Below are positions 22,942 to 31,534 of a stretch of 34,160 nt of DNA, in pieces. A program made the translations under genes and the position numbers. The notes below the pieces were generated by a model, which made no database searches, was not told the DNA's origin, and saw only the letters and a program-made list of their open reading frames with translations. Location: the NCBI RefSeq assembly GCF_016862555.1, contig NZ_BONE01000086.1:1-34160 (forward strand), given 5' to 3'. Origin of the DNA: Asanoa siamensis. Lineage in GTDB: Bacteria > Actinomycetota > Actinomycetes > Mycobacteriales > Micromonosporaceae. Numbering within the stretch: position 1 is the stretch's first letter; each line of letters opens with the position of its first letter.

Positions 22942-23621
22942 CCCGGATCCTGGTGGTCGACGACGAGCCGCAGATCCTGCGGGCCATGCGGATCAACCTG
23001 CGGGCCCGCGACTACGAGGTCGACGTCGCCGCTGACGGTGGGACCGCCCTGCGGGCCGCGGCCGCGAAGCCGCCGGACCTGGTCGTGCTCGATCTCGGGC
23101 TGCCCGACATGGAGGGCGCCGACGTCATCCGCGGCCTGCGCGGCTGGACGACCGTGCCCATCATCGTGCTCTCCGGCCGCGTCGACAGCGCCGACAAGGT
23201 CGCCGCGCTCGACGCCGGGGCCGACGACTACGTGACCAAGCCGTTCGGGGTCGACGAGCTGCTCGCCCGGATACGCGCCGTCACCCGGCGGATGGGTACG
23301 ACCTCCGACGCGACGCCGGTCGTCAAGGTCGGGCCGTACACGGTGGATCTCTCGGCCCGCACGGTCGAGCCGCCGGACGGCAACGCGGAGGTCCGGCTCA
23401 CCCCGACCGAGTGGCACCTCCTGGAGATCCTCCTGCGCAACCCCGGCAAGCTCGTCAGCCAGCGCCAGCTGCTGCAGGACGTCTGGGGGCCGCAGTACCA
23501 GACGGAGACCAACTACCTCCGCCAGTACATGGCGCAGCTGCGCCGCAAGCTCGAGGCGGACCCCGGGCACCCGCGGCACCTGCTCACCGAACCGGGGATG
23601 GGCTACCGCTTCCAGCCGTGA
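22938..23621 (+). CDS. kdpE: KdpE-type OmpR-family response regulator
   Basis: 227 aa from the GTG at 22938, which overlaps the kdpD stop codon; an immediately preceding GTG (22935) is equivalent. Receiver domain 1-115: acidic pocket DDEPQ (8-12), phospho-acceptor Asp52 (VLDLGLPD), Ser79, Lys101 (TKPFG). C-terminal winged-helix DNA-binding domain about 130-227 with LTPTEWHLLEILLRNPGK and YLRQYMAQLRRKLE. Phosphorylated by KdpD, it normally activates the kdp potassium ATPase operon; the target is not in this window. It converges on the GNAT gene with only 4 nt between stop codons. Confidence 0.95.
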   Translation: MTRILVVDDEPQILRAMRINLRARDYEVDVAADGGTALRAAAAKPPDLVVLDLGLPDMEGADVIRGLRGWTTVPIIVLSGRVDSADKVAALDAGADDYVTKPFGVDELLARIRAVTRRMGTTSDATPVVKVGPYTVDLSARTVEPPDGNAEVRLTPTEWHLLEILLRNPGKLVSQRQLLQDVWGPQYQTETNYLRQYMAQLRRKLEADPGHPRHLLTEPGMGYRFQP

Positions 23622-23625
23622 CCAG

Positions 23626-24120
23626 CTAGAGGGCCTTGACCAGCATCGTGATCGTCTCCGGGAACCAGCGCCGCACGCCGTCGTCGCCCGCCCAGTGGTA
23701 GCCGGTGTCGATCGTGCCGTGCGGCCATTCCGCGTACCCGAGCCGCTCGTAGAGCCGCCGCGCGGCGGGGTTCTCGACCCCCACGCCCAGCACGATCCGC
23801 TCATGGCCGCGCGCCGACACCAGCTCCTCGGCGGCCCGGATGATCGACGTGCCGTACCCCCGGTTGCGCAGCACCGAGAGCACCTCCAGGTGCACGAGCA
23901 TCGGCACGCCGGGCAGGAACCGGTTGACCTCGGCCTCGGGCGCGGGCGAGAACGACACCCACACGTCGCCGACCGGGCTGCCGTCGAGGCGCCCGACGAG
24001 CAGCACACCCCGACCGCGGACCTGCGCGTCGAGCTTCTCGGCGAAGAACTGCCGTTGCCCGAGCAACGCCACGAGGTCGTCGAGCTGATCCGGGCCGTCG
24101 GCGGGCGTCACCGTGAACAT
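23626..24120 (-). CDS. GNAT-family N-acetyltransferase
   Basis: 164 aa, ATG at 24120. The acetyl-CoA-binding motif A is clear: LEVLSVLRNRGYGTSIIRAAEE with the R-x-x-G-x-G pattern at 85-90. It is followed by the usual ENPAARRLYERLGY segment. The acceptor is unknown. It is the last gene of a minus-strand set, 42 nt after the NACHT protein gene. A CAGTCT hexamer 7 nt before the ATG could be a weak -10 for separate transcription. Confidence 0.88.
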   Translation of the reverse strand: MFTVTPADGPDQLDDLVALLGQRQFFAEKLDAQVRGRGVLLVGRLDGSPVGDVWVSFSPAPEAEVNRFLPGVPMLVHLEVLSVLRNRGYGTSIIRAAEELVSARGHERIVLGVGVENPAARRLYERLGYAEWPHGTIDTGYHWAGDDGVRRWFPETITMLVKAL

Positions 24121-24162
24121 GGGACCGAGACTGCCCGAGAAACGGGGAGAGTTCCACGGAAT

Positions 24163-26349
24163 TCAGCTGACCGGCGCGGACGCGAGCGCGGCCCGCCGGT
24201 GCGCCACCCCGGCGGCGAGCCGGGCCGGGTCGCAGTCGGCGAGGTGGTCGCGGACGAGCAGGTGGACGAAGCGGAACTCGCCGCCCCCGGCGTCGACGAG
24301 CAGCCCGCGGTCGGCCGCGAACCGCAGGAAGGACCGGCGCCACGGGTCCGGCTCACCGGCCATTGCCAGGCCGGCGCGCAGGAGGACGGGTGTGACCGTC
24401 ACCGCGAAGACCAGGCCGGGGATGAGCCCGACCAGCAGCCCGACGACCCAGCCGAGCGCCGGCGCCCAGACCGGTGTCAATAGCGACCCGCCGACCAGGC
24501 CGGCCGCCGCCGCCGTGACCAGCGTGAAGACCGCCATCTGGACGACCGGCAGGGGCACCGCCGGGTCGGACCGGATCGGTCCGAGCCGCAGTTCGTGGTA
24601 GGCGAACGTCACCGCGGCCACGGCCGAGAGCAGGCCCAGCACGAATCCGGTCCCGAGATCGGGCGAGTAGCCGACGACGGGCCAGACGAGGCAGCCGGCC
24701 CCGACGCCGGCGGTGACCGCCGCGTCCCTGACCCGCGCCCACACCGGTGCCTCACCACTGGCGAAGACGGCGACCAGGACGACCAGGGTGACCGCGCCGA
24801 AGACGGCGACGACGAGCGCTCCCCACGCGCCGAGCAGCGCCACGGCGCCCGCCAGCCCGAACGCCAGACCCGCGCCGAGCACGACCGCGAGCGACACGTA
24901 CGCGGCGGCGGCGAGGCGGCGGACCCGTGGCGCCGGCGGCGGTCGCATGGACCGCTCGGGCACCAGGGCCAGCCCCAGCGCGAACGGCAGCAGCGCGGCC
25001 GCGACGCTGGCCCGCGCCACCATCGCGGCGCTGACGGCGGCGAGCGCCGCGGCCCGTCCGACGGGCACCAGCCAGAGGAAGGCGACGTGGTTGACCCGGG
25101 CGGGAAGATTCTCGAACCACACCTGCGACAGCGGCGGCACCTTGACGCCGAACCGGCGCTGGGTGGCGGCCTGCGCGAGGGTGCGCAGCATCCACAGCAC
25201 GCGTTCCGGGTCGTCGCCCGCGGCGGCGCGGCGGCGGGAGAGCACCTCCACGACGTACGCGTCGAAAAGCTGCCGCCGCAGCCGGGTGGCGTCGCCGGCG
25301 GCGACCGACGCCCCGGTGGCGTGCGCGAGCACCGTGATCGCGAGCATCAGCGGCGAGGTGAGCACGTCCCACAGGTCGTCGTCGGAGTCCAACCTGGACA
25401 GCACCGCGCCCAGCGCCGGTTCGACGGCGGCGAGGAACGCGGCCACCTGGCCACGGGTGAGCGGCCGGATCCCGACGGCCCCCTGCAACCGCAGCCGCGC
25501 ACCCACCTGCGCGTAGTCACTCTCCCGGCAGCACACCGCGAGCCGGGTGACGCCGAGTGCGTTGATCTCCCGCACGCAGCGGGCCCGGTCGGCCTCGGCG
25601 ACCTCGTCGAGACCGTCGAGGAGCAGGACGACCCTGTCGTCACGCAACCACGCGGCGCCGACCTCCTCGGTGATCCGGTACCGCTCCCACATCGCCTGGA
25701 GGATCCACCGGTCGAACGGCGGGTCGCCCTCGCGCCGCAGGCGCGCCCACAGCGTCGGTCGGGGTCGGGTCCAGTCGGAGAGGTCGAGCAGCACGGGCAC
25801 CAGCGGCTCGGCGGCGTCCCGCGCCCGCGCCACCAGGGCGGCGGCGAGGTCGAGCAGCTGGGTGGTCTTGCCGGCGCCGGGCGCACCGAGGATCAGCATC
25901 GACTCGTCCATCCGGTCGAACACGTCACCGATGCCGAGGTCGGGCGAGAGCGTGAACGCGTCGCCGGTCACCCGCGCGACGAGGTGGGCGGGCTGGCGGA
26001 CGGTGGCGGGCCGCTCGTCGAGGGCGAGCGCGATCCGCCCGGCCAGCGACCCGCGCTGCCGGGTCGAGACGTAGCGGTCCACCTGCGCCAGCGCGAGCGG
26101 GATGTTGCGGGGGTCGCCGACGCGGTGCCGGACGGCCTTCTCCCGAGCGGCGGGCCGCAGCCGCTCGACCGCCTCGACGACGATCACGGCGATGACACAC
26201 CCGACGGCGACGGGCCACAACCAGCCGGTGTACGGCTCGAGCCAGCGCGGCGGCTCGCCGCCGGTGCCGATGTTGACCGCGGTCGGCACGACCAGCGTGC
26301 CACCCACGACGGTCAGCGTGACCTGCGCGACGCGCAGCGCCGGTCGCAT
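24163..26349 (-). CDS. Membrane-integrated NACHT-domain STAND ATPase
   Basis: 728 aa, ATG at 26349 with GGAGG 10 nt upstream. Two N-terminal hydrophobic helices (about 7-29 and 42-62) precede a cytosolic linker. NACHT module: Walker A GAPGAGKT (155-162), Walker B LLLDGLDEV (242-250) with the paired acidic residues typical of NACHT, and a sensor-like CCRESDY (273-279). A helical segment follows to about 420. Next come roughly seven to eight hydrophobic helices (about 425-645) in the position where LRR, WD40 or TPR sensors are found in many NLR-like proteins. The end (about 670-728) has FRFVHLLVRDHLADCD, like the helical/winged-helix closing motif of bacterial NACHT proteins. It likely switches with ATP binding at the membrane; ligand and output are unknown. 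Anti-phage roles are known for other bacterial NACHT proteins but not shown here. Confidence 0.88.
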   Translation of the reverse strand: MRPALRVAQVTLTVVGGTLVVPTAVNIGTGGEPPRWLEPYTGWLWPVAVGCVIAVIVVEAVERLRPAAREKAVRHRVGDPRNIPLALAQVDRYVSTRQRGSLAGRIALALDERPATVRQPAHLVARVTGDAFTLSPDLGIGDVFDRMDESMLILGAPGAGKTTQLLDLAAALVARARDAAEPLVPVLLDLSDWTRPRPTLWARLRREGDPPFDRWILQAMWERYRITEEVGAAWLRDDRVVLLLDGLDEVAEADRARCVREINALGVTRLAVCCRESDYAQVGARLRLQGAVGIRPLTRGQVAAFLAAVEPALGAVLSRLDSDDDLWDVLTSPLMLAITVLAHATGASVAAGDATRLRRQLFDAYVVEVLSRRRAAAGDDPERVLWMLRTLAQAATQRRFGVKVPPLSQVWFENLPARVNHVAFLWLVPVGRAAALAAVSAAMVARASVAAALLPFALGLALVPERSMRPPPAPRVRRLAAAAYVSLAVVLGAGLAFGLAGAVALLGAWGALVVAVFGAVTLVVLVAVFASGEAPVWARVRDAAVTAGVGAGCLVWPVVGYSPDLGTGFVLGLLSAVAAVTFAYHELRLGPIRSDPAVPLPVVQMAVFTLVTAAAAGLVGGSLLTPVWAPALGWVVGLLVGLIPGLVFAVTVTPVLLRAGLAMAGEPDPWRRSFLRFAADRGLLVDAGGGEFRFVHLLVRDHLADCDPARLAAGVAHRRAALASAPVS

Positions 26350-26391
26350 CTCGGGCGCACCTCCGGGTCGACAGTGGACGCCCGAATCGTG

Positions 26392-27039
26392 TCAGTACTC
26401 GTCGTGCAGGCGCCACCAGCTGTACGGCTCGGACTGCGGCCAGCCCAGCGGGGAGTCCTCCCAGCTCTCCTGCCGCCCGTACGGCGTGAGGTCCAGGATG
26501 TTGAAGTCGAAGCGCAGCCGGTCGACGCCGCGGGCGCTGGTGAAGTAGGTCTGGAACGCGTCGACGCCGTCGGTGACGAAGACCGCCAGCCCGAAGCCGT
26601 CGCCCGCGCCGATGTCGCTGCTGAACGTGCTGCCGCGCGACGACCAGACCGGGACCGTCCACTCCATCCGCCGCCGGATCGCGAGGAGCTGGTCGAGGGG
26701 CATGTCCGAGACCACCGCGTACGAGGTGCCGCGCGCGTGCAGGTGCTCGAGGCGGCCGACGTTGTCGTTGAAGCTGGCGCAGCCCGAGCAGACGTCGTCG
26801 GGGCCGTTGTCCATGAACTGGTAGACGACGAGCTGGTCGCGGCCCTCGAACAGGTCCCGTAAACCGGCTGTGCCGTCGGGACCGGTGAACGCATAATCGG
26901 CTGGCATCCGCACCATCGGCAGCCGGCGGCGTTCGGCCGCCAGGGCGTCCAGCGCCCGGGTCGCCTCCTTCTCCTTGACCAGGAGGGCGTCGCGGGCGGC
27001 CTGCCACCGCGTGCGGGACACGATCTCGGGATGAGGCAT
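26392..27039 (-). CDS. DUF899 family thioredoxin-fold protein
   Basis: 215 aa, ATG at 27039 with an AGGA-type site a few nt upstream. Family hallmarks are EIVSRTRWQAARDALLVKEKE at the N-terminus, YQFMDNGPDDVCSGCASFND with a C-x-x-C pair (Cys84, Cys87), and a C-terminal DLTPYGRQE...WWRLHDEY. DUF899 proteins are related to thioredoxin/peroxiredoxin folds; the reaction is not established. The CSGC pair suggests redox chemistry. It is the first gene of the minus-strand set with the NACHT protein (42-nt gap) and GNAT (another 42-nt gap), and is divergent from the DUF4037 gene. Confidence 0.88.
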   Translation of the reverse strand: MPHPEIVSRTRWQAARDALLVKEKEATRALDALAAERRRLPMVRMPADYAFTGPDGTAGLRDLFEGRDQLVVYQFMDNGPDDVCSGCASFNDNVGRLEHLHARGTSYAVVSDMPLDQLLAIRRRMEWTVPVWSSRGSTFSSDIGAGDGFGLAVFVTDGVDAFQTYFTSARGVDRLRFDFNILDLTPYGRQESWEDSPLGWPQSEPYSWWRLHDEY

Positions 27040-27096
27040 CGTCTCGTCCTCTCGTCACCGACAGTGATCAACACCAGCCTATCCCGGGAGATGGTC

Positions 27097-28137
27097 ATGG
27101 AGTTCACGCCGGGGCTGGCGGTCAGCCGGCGGCTGCACGACGAGGTGGTCGGACCTGCCTTGACACCGCTGCGGTACGCGTCGGCGCGCGTCGACAGCGG
27201 CTCCGACGTGCTCGGCTTCGACACCGCCCGGTCCATGGACCACGACTGGGGTCCACGGCTGCAGGTCCTCGTCGCCGACCGCGCGGCGGTGCCGGCCGCC
27301 CGCGCCGCGATCGACGCCGCGCTGCCGGAGACGTTCCACGGCATCCCCACGCGGCCATGGGCCGACGGCGGCGAACGCATCGGCGTCACCGTGGACGCCG
27401 AAGCCGACTACCTGGCCGGCGCCCTGGCGCTGCCCGACCCGCGGAAACCGACGACCGACGACTGGCTGGCGCTGCCGACCCAGCGGCTCGCGGAGTTCAC
27501 CGGCGGCGCGGTCTTCCACGACGACCTGGGCGGGCTGACCGCGGCCCGGGCGGCGCTGCGCTGGTACCCCGGCGACGTCTGGCGGCACGTCGTGGCGGCC
27601 CAGTGGACCCGGATCGACCAGGAGGAGCCGTTCGTCGGCCGGTGCGGCGAGGTCGGCGACGACCTGGGCGGCCGGGTCGTCGCCGCGCGGCTGGCCCGCG
27701 ACCTCATGCGGCTGTTCCTGCTCCTGGAGCGGCGCTGGCCCCCGTACGCGAAATGGCTCGGCACCGCCTTCGCCCGCCTTCCCGGCGCACCGCACGACCG
27801 GCTGGCCGCGGCGCTGGCGGCGGACGACTGGCGGGAGCGCGAGCGGCACCTGGTGGCGGCCGCGGCGGTGGCGGGGGAGCGGACCAACGAGGTCCTCGGC
27901 ACGGCGGTCGACCCCACGCCGCGGCCCTTCCACGACCGGCCGATCATGGTGGTCGGCGGGGCCCGGTTCGCGGCCGCGCTCGTCGACGGGATCGCCGACC
28001 CGGCGCTGCGCGGGCGGCCCCTCACCGGGGCCGTCGACCAGTGGGTGGACAGCACCGACGTGCTGTCACATGTCGGACGCGCCCGGGCCGCGGCGCGCGG
28101 GCTCGACGGGGCCGGAGACGGACCGAACGACCGTTAA
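27097..28137 (+). CDS. DUF4037 domain protein (nucleotidyltransferase-like)
   Basis: 346 aa. The ATG at 27097 is chosen because CGGGAG lies 6 nt upstream; the ATG at 27091 directly abuts that site and cannot use it. The family signature is FTPGLAVSRRLHDEVVGPAL (4-23) and LGFDTARSMDHDWGPRLQVLV (39-59), where the Asp and His residues sit where a nucleotidyltransferase fold would hold metal. The C-terminal half (about 130-340) is DUF4037 with YPGDVWRHVVAAQW and FVGRCGEVGDDLGGRVVAARL. Some relatives are fused to or near nucleotidyltransferases, but no substrate is known. Its TAA stop codon forms part of the -10 hexamer of the next gene. Confidence 0.85.
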   Translation: MEFTPGLAVSRRLHDEVVGPALTPLRYASARVDSGSDVLGFDTARSMDHDWGPRLQVLVADRAAVPAARAAIDAALPETFHGIPTRPWADGGERIGVTVDAEADYLAGALALPDPRKPTTDDWLALPTQRLAEFTGGAVFHDDLGGLTAARAALRWYPGDVWRHVVAAQWTRIDQEEPFVGRCGEVGDDLGGRVVAARLARDLMRLFLLLERRWPPYAKWLGTAFARLPGAPHDRLAAALAADDWRERERHLVAAAAVAGERTNEVLGTAVDPTPRPFHDRPIMVVGGARFAAALVDGIADPALRGRPLTGAVDQWVDSTDVLSHVGRARAAARGLDGAGDGPNDR

Positions 28138-28140
28138 GCT
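28135..28140 (+). promoter_or_regulatory. -10 hexamer of a leaderless M24 peptidase mRNA, overlapping a stop codon
   Basis: TAAGCT, 6 nt before the GTG at 28147. Its first three bases are the TAA stop codon of the DUF4037 gene. Confidence 0.45.
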
Positions 28141-28146
28141 TACGGT

Positions 28147-29241
28147 GTGGAGTTGTACCCGCCCGAGCGGCTCGTGGCCGCCCAACGCGCGACGGCCGCC
28201 GTCGGCCTCGACGCGCTGCTCGTGACGCCCGGCTCCGACCTGCGCTACCTGACCGGCTACGACGCCCACGCGCTGGAGCGGCTGACCTGCCTCGTGGTGC
28301 CCGCCCGGGGCGAGCCGACCCTGGTCGTGCCCACCCTGGAGCGGCCGGCCGCCGAGGTCGCCACGCAGGGGCGGGTCACGATCGTCGACCACCGCGATGG
28401 CGACGACCCGTACCCGTTGGTGGTCGCCGCCCTCGGCAGCCCTGGCGTCGTCGCCCTGAGCGACCGGATGTGGGCCGCCCACGTCCTGGGCCTGCGCGCC
28501 GCCCTGCCCAACACCGCGCAGCGGCTGGCCGGCGACGTCCTCGACGAGCTGCGGATGCGCAAGTCGCCCGCCGAGGTCGAGGCGCTGCGCGCGGCCGGCG
28601 CGGCGATCGACGCCGTGCACGCCCGGATGGGCGAGTGGCTGCGCCCGGGCCGCACCGAGCGTCAGGTCGGCGCCGACATCGCCGAGGCGATCATCGACGC
28701 GGGGCACGCCACCGTCGACTTCGTCATCGTCGCGTCCGGGCCCAACGGCGCGAGCCCGCACCACGCCGTCTCCGACCGGGTGATCCGCGAGGGCGAGCCC
28801 GTGGTCGTCGACATCGGCGGCACGATGCCGTCCGGCTACTGCTCCGACTCCACCCGCACCTACGTGGTCGGCCCGCCGCCGCCCGACGTCGCGGGGTGGT
28901 ACGCGGTGCTGCACGCCGCCCAGCTCGCCGCCGTCGCCGCGGTGCGCCCCGGCGTCACCTGCGAGCAGGTCGACGCGGCGGCCCGCGACGTGCTCACCGA
29001 CGCCGGCTTCGGGCCCGCGTTCCTGCACCGCACCGGCCACGGGATCGGCCTCGACGGGCACGAGGAGCCCTACATCGTCGCCGGCAACGACCGCCCGCTC
29101 GAACCAGGGATGGCGTTCTCCGTCGAGCCCGGCGTCTACTTCGCGGGCCGCGCCGGCGCCCGCATCGAAGACATCGTCGTCTGCACCAACGAAGGTGCCG
29201 ACGTCCTCAACACCACACCCACGGAGTTGGCCGAGTTATGA
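28147..29241 (+). CDS. M24-family Xaa-Pro peptidase (PepQ/PepP-like)
   Basis: 364 aa, GTG start. A creatinase-type N-terminal domain (about 5-130, LDALLVTPGSDLRYLTGY) precedes the pita-bread metallopeptidase domain (about 140-360). The five metal ligands are all present: Asp222 (VVDIGG), Asp234 (CSDSTRT), His298 (RTGHGIG), Glu327 (FSVEPGVY) and Glu341 (RIEDIV). It cleaves dipeptides or N-terminal residues next to proline in the cytoplasm, using Mn or Co ions. It overlaps the acyl-CoA dehydrogenase start by ATGA, which implies one mRNA and coupled translation although the functions are unrelated. Confidence 0.92.
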   Translation: MELYPPERLVAAQRATAAVGLDALLVTPGSDLRYLTGYDAHALERLTCLVVPARGEPTLVVPTLERPAAEVATQGRVTIVDHRDGDDPYPLVVAALGSPGVVALSDRMWAAHVLGLRAALPNTAQRLAGDVLDELRMRKSPAEVEALRAAGAAIDAVHARMGEWLRPGRTERQVGADIAEAIIDAGHATVDFVIVASGPNGASPHHAVSDRVIREGEPVVVDIGGTMPSGYCSDSTRTYVVGPPPPDVAGWYAVLHAAQLAAVAAVRPGVTCEQVDAAARDVLTDAGFGPAFLHRTGHGIGLDGHEEPYIVAGNDRPLEPGMAFSVEPGVYFAGRAGARIEDIVVCTNEGADVLNTTPTELAEL

Positions 29242-30380
29242 CCATCGACCGCGTCCTGCCCACCGAAGAGGCCGGAGACCTCCTCGACCTCGCCACCGAG
29301 CTCGCCGACAACGAGCTGGCCCCGAAGGCGGCCGACTACGAGGCGCGCCGCGAGTTCCCCCGCGAGCTGGTCCGCACGCTCGGCCGGGCCGGGCTGCTCG
29401 GCCTGCCCTACCCGGAGGAGGTGGGCGGTGCGGGCCAGCCGTACGAGGTCTACCTCCAGGTCCTGGAGATCCTCGCCTCGCGCTGGCTGGTCGCCGCGGA
29501 GGCCGTCAGCGTGCACACGCTGTCCTGCTACCCGGTTTCCACCGCCGGCAGCGAGCAGCTGCGCAAGCTCCTGCCCGACATGGTCGGCGGCGAGCTGCTC
29601 GGCGCCTACTGCCTCTCCGAGCCGCAGGGCGGCTCCGACGCGGCGGCGCTGACCACGCGGGCGGTCCGCGACGGCGACGCCTACGTGATCACCGGTACGA
29701 AGGCCTGGATCACCCACGCGCACGACGCCGACTATTTCAACGTGTTCGCCCGCACCGGCGGCCCTGGCCCGGGCGGCATCTCCTGCCTGCTGGTCGACGC
29801 CAACACGCCGGGCATCGTGCCGCAGGCGCCGGAGCGCACGATGGGCCTGCACGCCTCACCGATCTCGCAGATCGCGTTCGACGGCGTCCGGGTGCCCGCA
29901 GACCGGCTCGTCGGCGAGGAGGGTGCCGGCTTCTCGCTGGCGATGCGGGCCCTCGACTCGGGCCGTCTGGGCATCGCCGCCTGCGCGGTCGGCCTCGCGC
30001 AGGCGGCCCTCGACCACGCCGTCGGCTACGCCCGCGAGCGCGAGCAGTTCGGTTCGCCGATCATCGACTTCCAGGGGCTGGGCTTCATGCTGGCCGACAT
30101 GGCCACCCAGGTCTCCGCTGCCCGGGCGCTGACGCTGGCGGCGGCGCGGCTGCGCGACCACGGCCGGCCCTACGCGGTCGAGGCGGCCAAGGCGAAGCTG
30201 TTCGCCACCGACATGGCGATGAAGGTGACCACCGACGCGGTGCAGGTGCTGGGCGGCTACGGCTACGTCGCCGACCACCCGGTCGAGCGCTACATGCGCG
30301 AGGCCAAGGTGCTGCAGATCGTCGAGGGCACCAACCAGATCCAGCGGATGGTCATCTCCCGGTCACTCGCGAAGGCCTGA
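29238..30380 (+). CDS. Acyl-CoA dehydrogenase
   Basis: 380 aa, ATG at 29238 overlapping the preceding TGA. FAD enzyme introducing the alpha-beta double bond of acyl-CoA. All three domains are present: helical N-terminal (1-120), central beta-barrel with [17 protein letters not shown] and [23 protein letters not shown], and C-terminal helical domain with [20 protein letters not shown] and [22 protein letters not shown]. The catalytic base is Glu363 in [11 protein letters not shown]. Chain-length or branched-chain preference is not clear. Its last 18 nt overlap the convergent epoxide hydrolase gene. Confidence 0.94.
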   Translation: MTIDRVLPTEEAGDLLDLATELADNELAPKAADYEARREFPRELVRTLGRAGLLGLPYPEEVGGAGQPYEVYLQVLEILASRWLVAAEAVSVHTLSCYPVSTAGSEQLRKLLPDMVGGELLGAYCLSEPQGGSDAAALTTRAVRDGDAYVITGTKAWITHAHDADYFNVFARTGGPGPGGISCLLVDANTPGIVPQAPERTMGLHASPISQIAFDGVRVPADRLVGEEGAGFSLAMRALDSGRLGIAACAVGLAQAALDHAVGYAREREQFGSPIIDFQGLGFMLADMATQVSAARALTLAAARLRDHGRPYAVEAAKAKLFATDMAMKVTTDAVQVLGGYGYVADHPVERYMREAKVLQIVEGTNQIQRMVISRSLAKA

Positions 30381-31472
30381 GAAGAACGTCCGGATGTCGG
30401 CCGCGTGCGCGGCCGGCTGCTCCATCGCCACGAAGTGGTTGCCGGGGTTGCCCTCGGGCCAGTGCACGATGTCGTTGTCGCGTTCGGCGAGGCGGCGCAT
30501 CAGGGCGGAGCCACCGCCGTACTGGCCGGAGGGCACGTTCTTCTGTCCCTGGGGCCAGGCGAACCCGCCGCCCGGGGCCAGCGTCAGCAGGTCGTACATC
30601 GGCCAGCTCGACGAGCCGGCCGTGCCGGTGAACCACCAGAGGCTCGCGTTGGTCAGCATGAGGTCGCGGTCGATGACCTGGTCGGGTGTCTCGGCCATGA
30701 ACGCGAACTCCTTGAACTTCTGGGTCAGCCAGGCCAGCAGTGCGACGGGCGAGTCGGTCCACGCGTACGCGAACGTCTGCGGCGCCGCCCGCAGCAGCGC
30801 GTGGTGGTCGACGCCGCCGCTCATCCACTGCCGCATCTGGTCCCACTCGGCCCGCTCGGCGTCGTCCATGCCGGGCACGTCGGCCTCGGTGGGGAAGCCG
30901 AAGCCGCCGTCGACGTGGACGCCGACGACGTGCTCCGGTGCGATGCGGGCGACCGCCGGCGCCACGTACGCGCCGAGGTCGCCGCCCTGGGTGCCGTAGC
31001 GGTCGTAGCCGAGCCGCGCCATCAGCTCCGCCCACATCCGGGCGACGCGGTCGACCGTGAACCCCGTGCCTGTCGGTGCCTGGGAGAAGCCGAAGCCCGG
31101 CACCGACGGGATCACCAGGTGGAAGTCGGCGCCGAGCTCCCCGATCAGGTCGGTGAACTCGACGAACGAGTTGGGCCAGCCGTGGGTGAGCAGCAGCGGC
31201 AGCGCGGCCGCGTTCCCGGAGCGGACGTGCAGGAAATGCACCGTCAGGCCGTCGATCTCGGTCGTGAACTGCGGGAACCCGTTGAGGCGGGCCTCGTGGG
31301 CGCGCCAGTCGTAGGTCGTCGCCCAGTGGCCGGCCAGGTCGCGCAGGTAGTCCAGCGGGACCCCGCGGCTCCAGCCGTCACCGGGTAGCTGCCGCGGCCA
31401 GCGGGTGCGGGTGAGGCGGTCGCGCAGGTCGTCGAGGTCGGCTTGCGGGATGTCGATCCGGAAAGGCGTCAT
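30363..31472 (-). CDS. Epoxide hydrolase family protein (EHN domain plus alpha/beta hydrolase)
   Basis: 369 aa. The ATG at 31472 is chosen because TAGCGT lies 7 nt upstream and the protein then opens with the epoxide hydrolase N-terminal domain ([23 protein letters not shown]). Core: oxyanion HGWP (97-100), nucleophile Asp165 in GTQGGDLGA, and catalytic His346 in [13 protein letters not shown]. This is the microsomal/juvenile-hormone-type layout, which opens epoxides by water attack through an ester intermediate. Substrate unknown. It is divergent from a WYL regulator across 62 bp, so that regulator is the likely controller. The 3' end overlaps the acyl-CoA dehydrogenase gene by 18 nt. Confidence 0.92.
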   Translation of the reverse strand: MTPFRIDIPQADLDDLRDRLTRTRWPRQLPGDGWSRGVPLDYLRDLAGHWATTYDWRAHEARLNGFPQFTTEIDGLTVHFLHVRSGNAAALPLLLTHGWPNSFVEFTDLIGELGADFHLVIPSVPGFGFSQAPTGTGFTVDRVARMWAELMARLGYDRYGTQGGDLGAYVAPAVARIAPEHVVGVHVDGGFGFPTEADVPGMDDAERAEWDQMRQWMSGGVDHHALLRAAPQTFAYAWTDSPVALLAWLTQKFKEFAFMAETPDQVIDRDLMLTNASLWWFTGTAGSSSWPMYDLLTLAPGGGFAWPQGQKNVPSGQYGGGSALMRRLAERDNDIVHWPEGNPGNHFVAMEQPAAHAADIRTFFSGLRE

Positions 31473-31479
31473 GCGGACC

Positions 31480-31485
31480 ACGCTA
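31480..31485 (-). promoter_or_regulatory. -10 hexamer for a leaderless epoxide hydrolase mRNA
   Basis: TAGCGT on the minus strand, 7 nt before the ATG at 31472. The -35 region is weak. Confidence 0.5.
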
Positions 31486-31522
31486 GGACCCCAGTAGGTC
31501 AGGTTCTGGCACACAAGGGTGG

Positions 31523-31528
31523 CATTCT
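31523..31528 (+). promoter_or_regulatory. -10 hexamer for a leaderless WYL regulator mRNA
   Basis: CATTCT, 6 nt before the ATG at 31535, and no ribosome binding site. Confidence 0.4.
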
Positions 31529-31534
31529 TGGCGC

